NCBI GenBank assembly: GCA_009377585.1
Contig: WHTS01000054.1
Location: 1-39,942, forward strand
DNA: 39,942 nucleotides
Source of the DNA: Betaproteobacteria bacterium
GTDB taxonomy: Bacteria; Pseudomonadota; Gammaproteobacteria; Burkholderiales; WYBJ01
Reading direction: 5' to 3'
The notes beneath the pieces are model-generated. The model ran no database searches and was not told the DNA's origin. It worked only from the letters and a program-made list of their open reading frames with translations. This document shows, piece after piece, positions 16,976-26,583 of this stretch (its first letter is position 1; the number at the start of each line of letters is the position of its first letter). The translations under genes were made by a program, and so were the position numbers.

Positions 16976-18169
16976 CTAGGCCGCACTGCGCGCCGGCGTT
17001 CCGGCGATGAACTCGCGCAGCAGCGGCACCAGGGTCGATGCGAGCAGGTCGGCGTGTTCGATGTTGAAAACCAGCGGCGGCACCAGCCGCACTACGTTGT
17101 CCGCAGTTACGTTGATGATGAGACCGCGCTCGAGCGCCATGCCGACGAGCTCCCCGCAGGGGCGGTCCAGCTCGATGGCGATCATGAGCCCGCGGCCGCG
17201 GATCTGCCGGATAGCCTGTGTTTCGGCCAGCTCGTCACACAGGCGCGCGACCAGATAGTCGCCCGTCTTGGCCGCGCCTTCCACCAGGCCTTCCTCCTCC
17301 ATGATGTCGAGGACCGCCAGGGCCGCCGCGCACGCGAGCGGATTGCCGCCGAACGTGGAGCCGTGCTTGCCGGGCTGGAACAGTTGCGCCGCGGGGCCCG
17401 CCGCCAGGCAGGCGCCGATCGGCACGCCGCCGCCCAGTCCTTTCGCGAGCGGCATCACGTCCGGACGCACGCCTTCGTGCTGGAAACCGAACCACTTGCC
17501 GGTGCGTCCGATCCCGGTCTGGACCTCGTCGAGCATGAAAAGCCACCCGTTCTGGTCGCAGATCGCCCGCAGCTCGCGCAGATAGCCCTCGGCCGGGATA
17601 TTCACCCCGCCCTCGCCGGTGATCGGCTCGACCAGCATCGCCACCACGTTCTTGTTGTTGGCCGCGACCTGGCGCACCGCGGTTACGTCGTCGTAAGGGA
17701 CGCGGGCAAAGCCGGCGAGCAGCGGCTCGAACCCCGCCTGCGCCTTGCGGCTGCCGGTGGCCGTCAAGGTGGCCATGGTACGGCCATGGAAGCTGCCTTC
17801 GGTGACGATGATGGTCGGGACCTCGATGCCTTTCTTGTGGCCGTACAGTCGCGCCAGCTTGATCGCCGCTTCGTTCGCCTCGCAGCCGGAGTTGCAGAAG
17901 AACACGTTCTCCATGCCCGAAAGCGCACACAGCCGGTCGGCCAAACGCTCCTGCAGGGTTATCGAGAAGATGTTGGAGGTGTGGATGAGGTTGTGGGCCT
18001 GATCCGCGATCGCCTTGACGAGCCTCGGGTGGCAATGGCCCACGCTCACGACCGCCACCCCGGCGAGCGCATCGAGATAGCGCTTGCCGGCGGCGTCGAT
18101 CAGAAAGACCCCTTCGCCGCGCGTGAACGCGAGTGGTTGGCGCGCATACGTGTTCATCACATGGGACAT
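16976..18169 (-). CDS. argD: Acetylornithine aminotransferase
   Basis: 397 aa. This is a class III PLP aminotransferase with the Schiff-base lysine K243 in LAKGLGGG, LDEVQTGIGRTG before it and NSGCEANEAAIKLAR near residue 100. It converts N-acetylglutamate semialdehyde to N-acetylornithine; family members often also use succinyldiaminopimelate. ATG 18169 (MSHVMNTYARQPL) is the conserved start. It is first of argD-argF-argG. The reading frame stays open upstream through the decarboxylase gene, which is coincidence in GC-rich DNA and not a fusion. Confidence 0.94.
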   Translation of the reverse strand: MSHVMNTYARQPLAFTRGEGVFLIDAAGKRYLDALAGVAVVSVGHCHPRLVKAIADQAHNLIHTSNIFSITLQERLADRLCALSGMENVFFCNSGCEANEAAIKLARLYGHKKGIEVPTIIVTEGSFHGRTMATLTATGSRKAQAGFEPLLAGFARVPYDDVTAVRQVAANNKNVVAMLVEPITGEGGVNIPAEGYLRELRAICDQNGWLFMLDEVQTGIGRTGKWFGFQHEGVRPDVMPLAKGLGGGVPIGACLAAGPAAQLFQPGKHGSTFGGNPLACAAALAVLDIMEEEGLVEGAAKTGDYLVARLCDELAETQAIRQIRGRGLMIAIELDRPCGELVGMALERGLIINVTADNVVRLVPPLVFNIEHADLLASTLVPLLREFIAGTPARSAA

Positions 18170-18204
18170 GGCTGCACCCGGATCGCTCCGACGTAAAACC
18201 ACTA

Positions 18205-18233
18205 CATTTAGCCGAATCGCCATTGCGGCGCAA
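18205..18233 (-). promoter_or_regulatory. Candidate promoter for argD-argF-argG
   Basis: On the minus strand TTGCGC (18228-18233) and TAAATG (18205-18210) are separated by 17 bp, ending 36 bp before the argD ATG. Each box has partial consensus. No clear ARG-box palindrome was found in this gap. Confidence 0.35.
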
Positions 18234-18250
18234 GAGCGGCGCTCGGCCGC

Positions 18251-18298
18251 CCTCGCGCCTCTGGCGCTTTCACGCCTCGCGCCTCTGGCGCTTTCACG
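18251..18298. repeat. Perfect 24-bp tandem duplication
   Basis: The 24 bases at 18251-18274 (starting cctcgcgcctctggcg) are repeated exactly at 18275-18298. They sit directly 3' of the decarboxylase stop codon (18301), between that gene and argD. The perfect identity suggests a recent duplication. Confidence 0.9.
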
Positions 18299-18300
18299 CT

Positions 18301-20280
18301 CTAGCGCCCCATGCGCTTCAGGCCGTGCTCTTCTTCCGTCTTCAACACCCGCACGCAGGGCAGGTAGCCGTCGTAGACGATGCCGTGCAGCTCGGTGCGG
18401 CGCTGCGCTCGCAGCAGCCCGAGCAGGAACTGGATGATCTCGGCGTTGATCACCTGGCCGGGCACGAGCACCGGTATTCCGGGCGGATAGGGCACGATCT
18501 GATCGGCCGACACACGTGCGTTGAGGGCCCGGTTGACATGGTCCTTTTCGTCGATCAGCGGCAGCATTTCGCCGCCGCAGTAGTACGCATCCCGCGGCAG
18601 GTAGCGCAGCCGGGAGAAGGCAGGCAGATTGGGCGTCTGGTAGAGCCGGCGCTGCACCCGGCCCTCGCGCGCGATGCGCATCAGAGCGTCGTAAAGCCGC
18701 GATACCTTGCTGCGCGTGGTGCCTATGGTGAGCAGCAGGGTCAGGGTATTGAAGGTCGACTTCTCCACCTGGATGTTGTAGCGGTCGAACAGCTCCTGTT
18801 GCAGCTCTTCGACCGTATAGCCGCAGCGCGAGATGTCGACCGTCACCTTGGTCGGATCGAGCTGGATGCGGTCGTGGCGCAGCTCCTCGGGCAGCAGGTC
18901 CTCCAGCTCCAGCACGCGGAAGGTCTCGGTGGCGTTGATCTGCGAGCGTACTTCCTTGGCCAGCGAAAGGGTGCGCGAAAGCAGCTTGTAGCCTTCCATC
19001 ACCACCTGTTTGCGCGCCACGTCGAGGCTCGCGATCATGCTGTACTGGGGGCTGGTGGAGGTGTGCATGTTGAAGTTCTCCCGGAACAGGTGCTCGTTGA
19101 ATCCGGGGTCGTTCACATGGATCATGGAGGCTTGCGAGAACGCCGACAGCACCTTGTGGGTGCTCTGCGTGGCATAGTCGGCGCCCGCATCCAGGGCGGT
19201 GGGGCGAAATGCCGGATGGAAGCGGGCGAAGCCGTACCAGGCCTCGTCGATGATCACCTTGATGCCGCGGCCATGGGCTGCTTCGACGATCGGCGGCAGA
19301 TCGTAACGCAGCCCGTCGTAGGTGCACGATGTGAGGATGAGCGCCTGCGCATCCGGGTGCTTTGCGATCGCCGCCAGGACGGCGGCCTTCGGCACCGGCC
19401 CGTACACGCCGTACTTGCGGTTCACCGAGGCATCGAGGTAGATCGGGTGCGCGCCGGAAAGCACGACGCCGTGGTGCACCGACTTGTGGCAATTGCGGTC
19501 GAGCAGGAGCTTCTCGCCCGGTGCGAGGAGGGTCTGGAAGATGACCTTGTTCGCGGTCGAGGTGCCGTTGGTGGCGAAGAACGTGCGCCGCGCCCCGAAC
19601 GCCTTCGCGGCGATGATCTGCGCTTCGGCGATCACGCCCTTGGGTTCCATCAGGGAGTCCAGCATCGGCACCGAAACCGAAAGATCGGCGTCGAAGACGT
19701 GCTCGCCGATGAACTCGTGAAAGTCGTTCACCCAGGGGCTGCCCCGCAGCGAGTCGCCCGAGGAGTGTCCGGGCGTGTGCCAGGCATCCTTGGCCATCAG
19801 CACGTAGTTCTTGAGCTGATCGTAGAACGGCGTGCGCGCCTTTTCCTGGATCTGGGCGGCGAGTATCCGGTACATGCCGCGGTAGTCGCGCTCCTCGCGG
19901 TAGAAGTAACCGTCCACCGCCTCGGTGAAGAGCGCATCGACCACCTCGTCTTCCTGCTCCTGTGCGATCAGGATGTAGACGTTCAATTCGGGGCGGAAGC
20001 GGGTGATGTTCTGCACCAGGTTCAGCGCCGACATCTGCAGTGTGCGCGAGCCGTTGCGATCCGAATTGAGGGTATAGAGCGTGTCATCGACCACGACTGC
20101 CTGGATGTCGCCGTCATGCTCGATCGCCTGCAATGCTTCCTGGGCGGTCGTGACTCCGGTGAAGACGATGCCGAACGGATTGTCGAGGCTGCGGGCGGCG
20201 GAGTTGAGCCCCTTGATGAGCTCGCGCAACACGAGCCGCTCGTCGTTGATCACCAGGATCTTGCTGACCGGTTGGAGCAT
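18301..20280 (-). CDS. Orn/Lys/Arg decarboxylase, PLP-dependent (fold type I)
   Basis: 659 aa. Residues 1-~125 are the response-regulator-like wing domain (ILVINDERLVLRELIKGL). The PLP domain follows with HTPGHSSGDSLRGS, FFATNGTSTANK and the Schiff-base lysine K376 in QSTHKVLSAFSQ. The C-terminal domain contains YPPGIPVLVPGQ. The family decarboxylates arginine, lysine or ornithine for polyamine synthesis or acid resistance; which one cannot be read here. It is somewhat shorter than the enteric 710-755-residue enzymes. The start at ATG 20280 matches the wing-domain N-terminus; 19 more in-frame residues upstream have no similarity. It lies next to argD on the same strand, 131 bp upstream, and diverges from the DUF3579 gene. 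Confidence 0.9.
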   Translation of the reverse strand: MLQPVSKILVINDERLVLRELIKGLNSAARSLDNPFGIVFTGVTTAQEALQAIEHDGDIQAVVVDDTLYTLNSDRNGSRTLQMSALNLVQNITRFRPELNVYILIAQEQEDEVVDALFTEAVDGYFYREERDYRGMYRILAAQIQEKARTPFYDQLKNYVLMAKDAWHTPGHSSGDSLRGSPWVNDFHEFIGEHVFDADLSVSVPMLDSLMEPKGVIAEAQIIAAKAFGARRTFFATNGTSTANKVIFQTLLAPGEKLLLDRNCHKSVHHGVVLSGAHPIYLDASVNRKYGVYGPVPKAAVLAAIAKHPDAQALILTSCTYDGLRYDLPPIVEAAHGRGIKVIIDEAWYGFARFHPAFRPTALDAGADYATQSTHKVLSAFSQASMIHVNDPGFNEHLFRENFNMHTSTSPQYSMIASLDVARKQVVMEGYKLLSRTLSLAKEVRSQINATETFRVLELEDLLPEELRHDRIQLDPTKVTVDISRCGYTVEELQQELFDRYNIQVEKSTFNTLTLLLTIGTTRSKVSRLYDALMRIAREGRVQRRLYQTPNLPAFSRLRYLPRDAYYCGGEMLPLIDEKDHVNRALNARVSADQIVPYPPGIPVLVPGQVINAEIIQFLLGLLRAQRRTELHGIVYDGYLPCVRVLKTEEEHGLKRMGR

Positions 20281-20356
20281 CGAGCCGCCGCTGGCGTCAG
20301 TGCGATGCGCAGCCGCGGGCGCGAAGCGGCGCCGCACCGATGGCCGAAAATCGGTC

Positions 20357-20365
20357 TGCTAGAAT
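20357..20365 (+). promoter_or_regulatory. Extended -10 promoter placing the start of the DUF3579 gene at its ATG
   Basis: TGCTAGAAT is a near-perfect extended -10 (TGnTATAAT). It ends 6 nt before the ATG at 20372, so transcription would begin at or next to the start codon. No ribosome binding site lies between, consistent with a leaderless mRNA. No -35 match is seen, as is common with extended -10 promoters. Confidence 0.5.
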
Positions 20366-20371
20366 CGCGCC

Positions 20372-20740
20372 ATGAACTCGCAGGCTTGGCCGGACGGGCA
20401 ATTGGACGAGCTGGTCATCCAGGGAGTGACGCAATCGGGCGAACGCTTTCGCCCGAGCGATTGGGCCGAGCGGCTGTGCGGCATGATGTCGGTGTTCGGC
20501 GAGGACAAGCATCTGTCGTACTCGCCCTACCTGAAGCCGGTCATGGCGGATGGGTTGAGCTGCGTGGTGGTGGACGAGCGGTTGCAGACGGTCGATGCGG
20601 CCGCTTTGGACTTTCTGCTCGGCTTCGCACGCGACAACGAGCTGCGCCTGCGGCCCGGGCGCCGTCCGCAGGAAGCGGCGGCTGTGGCCGTGGCGGGAGA
20701 ACGACGCGTCGCCGACCCGCAAAGCGGGCGATCGCTCTGA
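20372..20740 (+). CDS. DUF3579 domain protein
   Basis: 122 aa. The segments ELVIQGVTQSGERFRPSDWAERLCG and LSYSPYLKPVM and the VVDERL segment match DUF3579, a small family largely confined to betaproteobacteria and usually encoded beside rpsT (as pieces: VIQGVTQSGERFRPSDWAE, LSYSPYLKPV). Function is unknown. The last ~25 residues are low-complexity and probably disordered. It converges on rpsT with only 14 bp between stops. The start appears leaderless. Confidence 0.85.
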   Translation: MNSQAWPDGQLDELVIQGVTQSGERFRPSDWAERLCGMMSVFGEDKHLSYSPYLKPVMADGLSCVVVDERLQTVDAAALDFLLGFARDNELRLRPGRRPQEAAAVAVAGERRVADPQSGRSL

Positions 20741-20754
20741 GTGCGCGCGCCGCC

Positions 20755-21018
20755 TTATGCCATGGCCTTGACTGCGGCGGCCAGCCGGCTCTTGTTCCGG
20801 GCCGCCATGTTCTTGTGCACGATACCCTTGCCCGCGGTTGAGTCGAGCATGCTGGCGGCAGCCCGCAGCTCGCGCCGGGCGACTTCCTTGTCGCCATCGG
20901 CGATCGCCTTGTGTACGCGCTTGACGGCGGTGCGCATGCGCGAGCGCAGGCTGGCGTTATGAACGCGCAGCACCTCGCTTTGGCGGGCGCGCTTCTTGGC
21001 GGAGTCGATATTGGCCAT
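20755..21018 (-). CDS. rpsT: 30S ribosomal protein S20
   Basis: 87 aa, the normal length. MANIDSAKKRARQSEVLRVHN and the basic helical body ending in GIVHKNMAARNKSRLAAAVK are typical S20 (first segment is residues 1-20 plus one). It binds 16S rRNA and helps 30S assembly. ATG 21018 has GAGGA five bases upstream. A strong promoter is at 21051-21079. Confidence 0.98.
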   Translation of the reverse strand: MANIDSAKKRARQSEVLRVHNASLRSRMRTAVKRVHKAIADGDKEVARRELRAAASMLDSTAGKGIVHKNMAARNKSRLAAAVKAMA

Positions 21019-21050
21019 GAGTTCCTCGGGAGAGCGGAAAAAAGGGTGAA

Positions 21051-21079
21051 ATCATACGGTTGTTACCCCGGTTTGACAA
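21051..21079 (-). promoter_or_regulatory. Sigma-70 promoter of rpsT
   Basis: On the minus strand TTGTCA (21074-21079) and TATGAT (21051-21056) are separated by exactly 17 bp. The -10 box ends 33 bp before the rpsT ATG. This is the best promoter in the window and overlaps the divergent murJ promoter. Confidence 0.75.
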
Positions 21080-21088
21080 GGCTAAGAT
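21060..21088 (+). promoter_or_regulatory. Sigma-70 promoter of murJ
   Basis: TTGTTA (21060-21065) and TAAGAT (21083-21088) are separated by 17 bp; the murJ ATG is at 21105. It shares 20 bp with the rpsT promoter on the other strand, so polymerase can occupy only one at a time. Confidence 0.6.
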
Positions 21089-21104
21089 CAGGGCGGGCGG
21101 GGCG

Positions 21105-22643
21105 ATGAACCTGTTGCATGCGCTCGCCAGGGTGAGCAGCATGACGCTGCTGTCGCGAATCCTGGGGTTCGTGCGCGACGTGGTCATCGCCCGGACGTTC
21201 GGCGCCGGTGTGCTCACCGATGCCTTCTTCGTCGCTTTCAAGATCCCGAATCTACTGCGCCGGTTGTTCGCGGAGGGCGCTTTTTCGCAGGCCTTCGTTC
21301 CGGTGCTGGCCGAGTACAAGAACCGGCGCGGCGACGCCGACACCCGGGCGCTCATCGATCATGTGGCCTCGGCGCTGTTCCTCGCCCTGATCACCGTCAG
21401 CTTGCTCGGTATGCTGGCCGCGCCGGTCATCATCTATCTGACGGCGCCGGGCTTCGCGGACGACGCAGTGAAGCTCGAGCTGACGATCGACCTGCTGCGT
21501 ATCGTCTTTCCCTACGTCCTGTTCATTTCGCTCACCGCGCTCGCCGGCGCCATTCTCAACACCTACAGCCGCTTCAGCGTGCCGGCGTTCACGCCCGTTC
21601 TCCTCAACGTCTGCTTCATCGTATTCGGGCTGTGGCTTACGCCGTACTTCGATCCACCGGTGAAGGCGCTCGCCTGGGCGGTATTCTGCGGCGGCATCGC
21701 GCAGCTCGCCTTCCAGCTGCCGTTTCTCGCCCGCATGGGCCTGCTGCCGCGATTCCGGCTCGATCTGCGCGATGAGGGCGTATGGCGCATCCTGCGGCTG
21801 ATGGGGCCGGCGGCGTTCGGTGTCTCGATCGCGCAAGTAAGCCTTCTGATCAACGTCGTGTTCGCCTCCTTCCTGGTCTCGGGGAGCGTCTCCTGGCTGT
21901 ACTACGCCGACCGGCTGATGGAATTTCCCAGCGGTCTGCTGGGCGTCGCGCTCGGCACCATTCTGCTGCCCAGCCTCGCGCGACATCACGCCAACGCCTC
22001 GAACGAGGAGTACCGGCGGCTGCTCGACTGGGGATTGCGCCTGACCTTCCTCCTCGCCGTGCCGGCCGCGGTGGCGCTCGCCCTGCTCGCCGTGCCGCTC
22101 GTGGCGACGCTGTTCATGTACGGAGAGTTCTCGGCCCACGACGTGCTGATGACGCGCCAGGCGGTGATGGCTTACAGCGTGGGGCTGGTCGGGATCATCC
22201 TGGTCAAGATCCTCGCACCGGGGTTCTACGCGCGCCAGGACATCCGCACGCCCGTCAAGTTTGCGCTCGTCACGTTGGCGGCAACGCAACTGATGAACCT
22301 GGCGTTCGTGATTCCGCTCGAGCACGCCGGCCTCGCGCTCGCGATCGGCCTGGGCGGCTGCCTGAATGCCGCGCTGCTGTACCGCGGTTTGCGCCGGGCT
22401 CGGATCTACCGGCCGGAGCCGGGATGGGGCGCCTTCGGCGGACGGCTGGTGCTGGCTCTGGGCGCCATGGCGGCGGCCTTGTGGTGGAGCGCCGGTCCGG
22501 CGCAATGGTGGTTGGATGCTGCGCCCGGTGCGCGCGCGTTGCGCCTTGCCACACTGGTCGTAGTGGGCGCCGGTGTCTATTTCGCAGTGCTGGCGCTGCT
22601 GGGATTCCGGCCGCGCGATTTCGCTCGGCGGGCGAGCCCCTGA
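21105..22643 (+). CDS. murJ: Lipid II flippase MurJ
   Basis: 512 aa. The N-terminus [20 protein letters not shown] followed by [15 protein letters not shown] is the MurJ/MviN signature. [20 protein letters not shown] (residues ~50-69) and the later [20 protein letters not shown] segment are conserved. Roughly 14 hydrophobic helices are seen through the length, as in the MOP exporter superfamily. It flips lipid-linked peptidoglycan precursors across the inner membrane. ATG 21105 follows GGGCGGGG; an ATG-like frame 15 codons earlier has no similarity. It is divergent from rpsT, the usual arrangement. Confidence 0.96.
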   Translation: MNLLHALARVSSMTLLSRILGFVRDVVIARTFGAGVLTDAFFVAFKIPNLLRRLFAEGAFSQAFVPVLAEYKNRRGDADTRALIDHVASALFLALITVSLLGMLAAPVIIYLTAPGFADDAVKLELTIDLLRIVFPYVLFISLTALAGAILNTYSRFSVPAFTPVLLNVCFIVFGLWLTPYFDPPVKALAWAVFCGGIAQLAFQLPFLARMGLLPRFRLDLRDEGVWRILRLMGPAAFGVSIAQVSLLINVVFASFLVSGSVSWLYYADRLMEFPSGLLGVALGTILLPSLARHHANASNEEYRRLLDWGLRLTFLLAVPAAVALALLAVPLVATLFMYGEFSAHDVLMTRQAVMAYSVGLVGIILVKILAPGFYARQDIRTPVKFALVTLAATQLMNLAFVIPLEHAGLALAIGLGGCLNAALLYRGLRRARIYRPEPGWGAFGGRLVLALGAMAAALWWSAGPAQWWLDAAPGARALRLATLVVVGAGVYFAVLALLGFRPRDFARRASP

Positions 22644-22728
22644 TCTGAACGCGCCGCCACCGCGATCCGGCGCGAATCGTGCCCGTCGCACCTGAACACG
22701 GTAACATTCAAGCTTTTGCGGCGAGCTC

Positions 22729-23691
22729 ATGCGCGTCTTCAGAACCATTCCCGCGCGCGCCGATATTCCGATCGCGCTCACCATCGGCAACTTCGACGGC
22801 GTGCACCTCGGGCATCAGGCAATGCTCGAACGGCTGCGGCGCGAGGCGCAAGCGCGCGCGCTGCCCGCGGCGGTGATGACGTTCGAGCCGCATCCGCGCG
22901 AATTCTTTGCGCCCGATCAGGCGCCCACGCGGCTCTCCTCGCTGCGCGAGAAGCTCGAGACGCTGGCCGCGCTGGGTGTGGATCGAGCCTACGTTTGCCG
23001 TTTCACCTACGATCTGGCACGCACGCCGCCGGAGGCGTTCGTCGAGCGCGTGCTCGTGCGCGGTTTGAGCGTGCGCTGGCTGCTCGTCGGTGACGATTTC
23101 CGCTTCGGCGCCCGGCGTGCGGGCGATCTTACGCTGCTGCAGTCCTTGGCAGCGGCCGGCGGATACGTGGTCGATTCGATCTCGTCGGTCACGGTTGGGG
23201 GCCGGCGCGTATCGAGCACGGCGATCCGCGCGGCGCTGGCTGAAGGCGATCTCGATCTGGCATCCCAACTGCTCGGGCGACCTTATTCCATCAGTGGGAG
23301 GGTCGTCGGCGGCGACCGGATCGGACGCACGCTCGGATTTCCTACCGCCAATATTCGCATGCGGCACAATCGCCCTCCGCTGCAGGGCATTTTCGCGGTT
23401 CGGGTGTACGGCATCGGCTCCAGTTCATTGGTGGGTGCGGCGAGCCTCGGCGTGCGACCCACGATGCGCGCACAAGGCGCGCCCACGCTGGAGGTTCATA
23501 TCCTCGACTTCGACCGCGACATCTACGGCCGGCACGTGCGGGTCGAGTTTCTGCGCAAGCTGCGCGACGAGCAGAAGTTCTCCGACGTCGAAACCCTGCG
23601 CAAGCAGATCGCGCGCGATGTCGACGAGACCCGGCTTTTTTTCGCCGGCCCTGCGGCGGCCGCTGGGGGCGCCGGCCAACGCGGACGCTAG
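22729..23691 (+). CDS. ribF: Bifunctional riboflavin kinase / FMN adenylyltransferase
   Basis: 320 aa. The N-terminal adenylyltransferase domain has LTIGNFDGVHLGHQAML (residues 17-33) and the late VSSTAIRAAL signature. The C-terminal riboflavin kinase domain begins about residue 185 (GRVVGGDRIGRTLGFPTANI, then GVRPT). It makes FMN and FAD from riboflavin, which complements ribBA in this window. It sits between murJ (85 bp upstream) and ileS (36 bp downstream), the usual order. Confidence 0.96.
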   Translation: MRVFRTIPARADIPIALTIGNFDGVHLGHQAMLERLRREAQARALPAAVMTFEPHPREFFAPDQAPTRLSSLREKLETLAALGVDRAYVCRFTYDLARTPPEAFVERVLVRGLSVRWLLVGDDFRFGARRAGDLTLLQSLAAAGGYVVDSISSVTVGGRRVSSTAIRAALAEGDLDLASQLLGRPYSISGRVVGGDRIGRTLGFPTANIRMRHNRPPLQGIFAVRVYGIGSSSLVGAASLGVRPTMRAQGAPTLEVHILDFDRDIYGRHVRVEFLRKLRDEQKFSDVETLRKQIARDVDETRLFFAGPAAAAGGAGQRGR

Positions 23692-23727
23692 CTCGATCCA
23701 TCCGGCCGGCTGGCCGGCTCACACGCC

Positions 23728-26583
23728 ATGACCGATTACAAGAAGACACTCAATCTGCCCGACACCACGTTTCCCATGCGGGGCGACCTGGCCAAACGCG
23801 AGCCCGCCATGCTCGCGCGCTGGCAGGCGGAGAAGCTGTACGAACGCATTCGGCAGGCGCGCCGCGGCCAGCCCGTGTTCGTCCTGCACGATGGCCCTCC
23901 CTATGCGAATGGCGATATTCACATCGGCCATGCCGTCAACAAGGTCCTGAAGGACATCATCGTCAAGAGCCGCACGCTGATGGGCTTCGACGCGCCTTAC
24001 GTGCCGGGATGGGACTGCCACGGCATGCCGATCGAGGTCCAGATCGAGAAGGATCACGGCAAGAATCTTCCGCCGGAGAAGACGCAACGCCTCGCGCGCG
24101 CGTACGCCACCGAGCAGATCGCACGGCAGAAGGCGGATTTCATCCGGCTCGGCGTGCTCGGCGACTGGGAGCATCCCTACCGCACCATGGATTTCGCCAC
24201 CGAGGCGAACGAGATCCGAACGCTCGGACGTTTGCTGCAAAAGGGCTATCTCTATCGTGGGCTCAAGCCCGTGAACTGGTGCTTCGACTGCGGTTCCGCG
24301 CTGGCCGAAGCCGAGGTCGAATATGCCGACCGTGAGGATATCGCCGTCGACGTGGGCTTTCCGATCGCCGAGCCTGAGCGCCTCGCGCACGCTTTCGGCC
24401 TGGAGCGCTTGCCCGACCCGCGTGCTTACGCGGTCATCTGGACCACGACCCCCTGGACGCTGCCGGCCAATCAGGCGCTGAATGCCCACCCCGACTTCGA
24501 CTATCGGCTGATTGCCACCGAAAAGGGGCTGCTGGTGCTCGCCGACGCGCTCGCGGACCGCTGTCTCGAACGCTACGGGCTCGCCGGGCGCACACTCGCG
24601 CGCCGCAAGGGCGTCGCGCTGGAGCGAATCAACTTCCGGCACCCGTTCTACGATCGGCTGTCGCCCGTATTTCTCGGCGACTACGTGACGGCCGAGCAGG
24701 GCACCGGCATCGTCCATAGCGCGCCAGCCTACGGCGTGGAGGATTTTCTGTCGTGCCGCCGCTACGGCATGAGCGACGACCAGATCATCAATCCGGTGCT
24801 CGGCGACGGACGTTATTCCGATTCGCTGCCATTCTTCGGCGGCCTGTCGATCTGGGATGCCAACCCGAAAATCGTCGCCAAGCTGGAGGAGGTGGGCCTG
24901 CTGTTCGCGCGGGCCACCGAGACGCATAGCTACATGCACTGCTGGCGGCACAAGACGCCGATCATTTATCGGGCAACCACGCAGTGGTTCGCGGGGATGG
25001 ACGAGGTGCCGGGCTACCAGGGTGTGAAGCCGGTCGAGCCGTTGCGCGCGACTGCCTTGCGCGCGGTGAACGCGACGCGCTTCTTCCCCGAATGGGGCAA
25101 GGCGCGGTTGCACGCGATGATCGCCGGCCGGCCCGACTGGACCTTGTCGAGGCAGCGGCAATGGGGCGTGCCCATGCCGTTCTTCGTTCGCCGTGAGACG
25201 GGTGCGCTGCATCCGCGCACGCCGGAATTGCTCGAAGCGGTCGCGCAGCGCGTGGACAAGGATGGGATCGAAGCCTGGCAGGGCGTCGGCGTCGAGGCGT
25301 TCCTGGGCGAAGACGCGAGCGCGTACGAAAAAGTGCGCGATACGCTCGATGTCTGGTTCGACTCCGGTGCGACGCACGAAACCGTGTTGGGCGGCCCGGG
25401 CAATCGCGGCCACGGGTCGCATGCCGAGCGCCTGGCGTTTCCGGCCGACCTGTACCTGGAGGGCTCGGACCAGCACCGCGGCTGGTTCCACTCGTCGCTG
25501 CTCGTCTCCTGCATGCTGAACGGCGCCGCGCCGTATCGGGGGCTGCTCACGCACGGCTTCGTGGTCGACGGCACCGGGCGCAAGATGAGCAAGTCCCTCG
25601 GCAACGTGATCGCGCCGCAGAAAGTGGTCGACACGCTGGGCGCCGACATCCTGCGCCTATGGGTCGCGTCGACCGACTATTCCGGCGAGCTCTCGATCTC
25701 GGACGAGATCTTGAAGCGGGTGGTCGAGAGCTACCGGCGCATTCGCAACACGCTGCGATTCCTGCTCGCCAACCTGGCCGATTTCGATCCGGCCCGGCAT
25801 GGGCTTGCGACCGCGGACTGGGCCGAGATCGACCGCTACGCGCTTGCGCGCCTCGCGCGCCTGCAAGAAGAAGTCGTGCGCGAATACGAGCAGTACCGTT
25901 TCCACCTGATCGCACAGCGGCTGCACGAGTACTGCTCCGAGCACCTTGGCGCTTTCTACCTCGACATTCTCAAGGATCGCCTGTACACCGCGGGAGCCGA
26001 CTCGCGTGCGCGCCGCAGTGCACAGAACGCGCTCTTTCACATCGCGCATGCATTGATCCGGATGTTCGCGCCGATCCTGAGCTTCACCGCCGAAGAAGCA
26101 TGGCCCTTTCTGGCCGACAAGCGCGAGGACAGCGTGTTCCTGCAGCAATGGCACGAGCTGCCGCAGCTCGCGGACACCGAAGCCCTGGAGTCGCGCTGGG
26201 AGCGCGTGCTCGAGCTGCGCTCCGACGTGAGCAAGCAGCTGGAAGGCCTGCGCGTCGCCGGCCGGATCGGCTCGGCGCTTGCCGCCGAGGTCGAGCTCTA
26301 CGTCGCCGATGAAGCAGCGCGGGCGCTGGCCGACCATTTCGGCGAGCATCTGCGCTTCGTGTTCATCACCTCGGCGCTGCGCATCTGTACCGGCACGCAT
26401 GCCGAGGCGGTGCCGAGCCGTGTCGAAGGCATCGCAGTCCGGGTCCTCCCGAGCAGCGGAACGAAATGCGCGCGTTGCTGGCATTACCGAGACGATGTCG
26501 CCGAGCACGGCGAGCACGCATCGCTGTGCGGGCGCTGTATTTCCAACCTGTACAGCGGCGGCGAGGCGCGTCCCTATGCCTGA
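23728..26583 (+). CDS. ileS: Isoleucyl-tRNA synthetase
   Basis: 951 aa. Class I signature HIGH is at residues 65-68 and KMSKS at 619-623; the CP1 editing domain includes [12 protein letters not shown]. The C-terminal zinc finger [20 protein letters not shown] with CGRC completes the bacterial type. It charges tRNA-Ile and hydrolyses Val-tRNA. Its stop overlaps the lspA start by 8 bp, so the two are translationally coupled, as in many proteobacteria. Confidence 0.98.
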   Translation: MTDYKKTLNLPDTTFPMRGDLAKREPAMLARWQAEKLYERIRQARRGQPVFVLHDGPPYANGDIHIGHAVNKVLKDIIVKSRTLMGFDAPYVPGWDCHGMPIEVQIEKDHGKNLPPEKTQRLARAYATEQIARQKADFIRLGVLGDWEHPYRTMDFATEANEIRTLGRLLQKGYLYRGLKPVNWCFDCGSALAEAEVEYADREDIAVDVGFPIAEPERLAHAFGLERLPDPRAYAVIWTTTPWTLPANQALNAHPDFDYRLIATEKGLLVLADALADRCLERYGLAGRTLARRKGVALERINFRHPFYDRLSPVFLGDYVTAEQGTGIVHSAPAYGVEDFLSCRRYGMSDDQIINPVLGDGRYSDSLPFFGGLSIWDANPKIVAKLEEVGLLFARATETHSYMHCWRHKTPIIYRATTQWFAGMDEVPGYQGVKPVEPLRATALRAVNATRFFPEWGKARLHAMIAGRPDWTLSRQRQWGVPMPFFVRRETGALHPRTPELLEAVAQRVDKDGIEAWQGVGVEAFLGEDASAYEKVRDTLDVWFDSGATHETVLGGPGNRGHGSHAERLAFPADLYLEGSDQHRGWFHSSLLVSCMLNGAAPYRGLLTHGFVVDGTGRKMSKSLGNVIAPQKVVDTLGADILRLWVASTDYSGELSISDEILKRVVESYRRIRNTLRFLLANLADFDPARHGLATADWAEIDRYALARLARLQEEVVREYEQYRFHLIAQRLHEYCSEHLGAFYLDILKDRLYTAGADSRARRSAQNALFHIAHALIRMFAPILSFTAEEAWPFLADKREDSVFLQQWHELPQLADTEALESRWERVLELRSDVSKQLEGLRVAGRIGSALAAEVELYVADEAARALADHFGEHLRFVFITSALRICTGTHAEAVPSRVEGIAVRVLPSSGTKCARCWHYRDDVAEHGEHASLCGRCISNLYSGGEARPYA

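Noticed and set aside
16976-19492. Apparent 838-aa fusion of decarboxylase-region sequence to acetylornithine aminotransferase
   Set aside because: The upstream part is in a different frame from the real decarboxylase. The argD start at 18169 matches the family, so the continuity is chance.
18133-20841. Plus-strand open frame of about 900 codons over the decarboxylase gene
   Set aside because: It is antisense to the PLP decarboxylase and has no recognisable domain.
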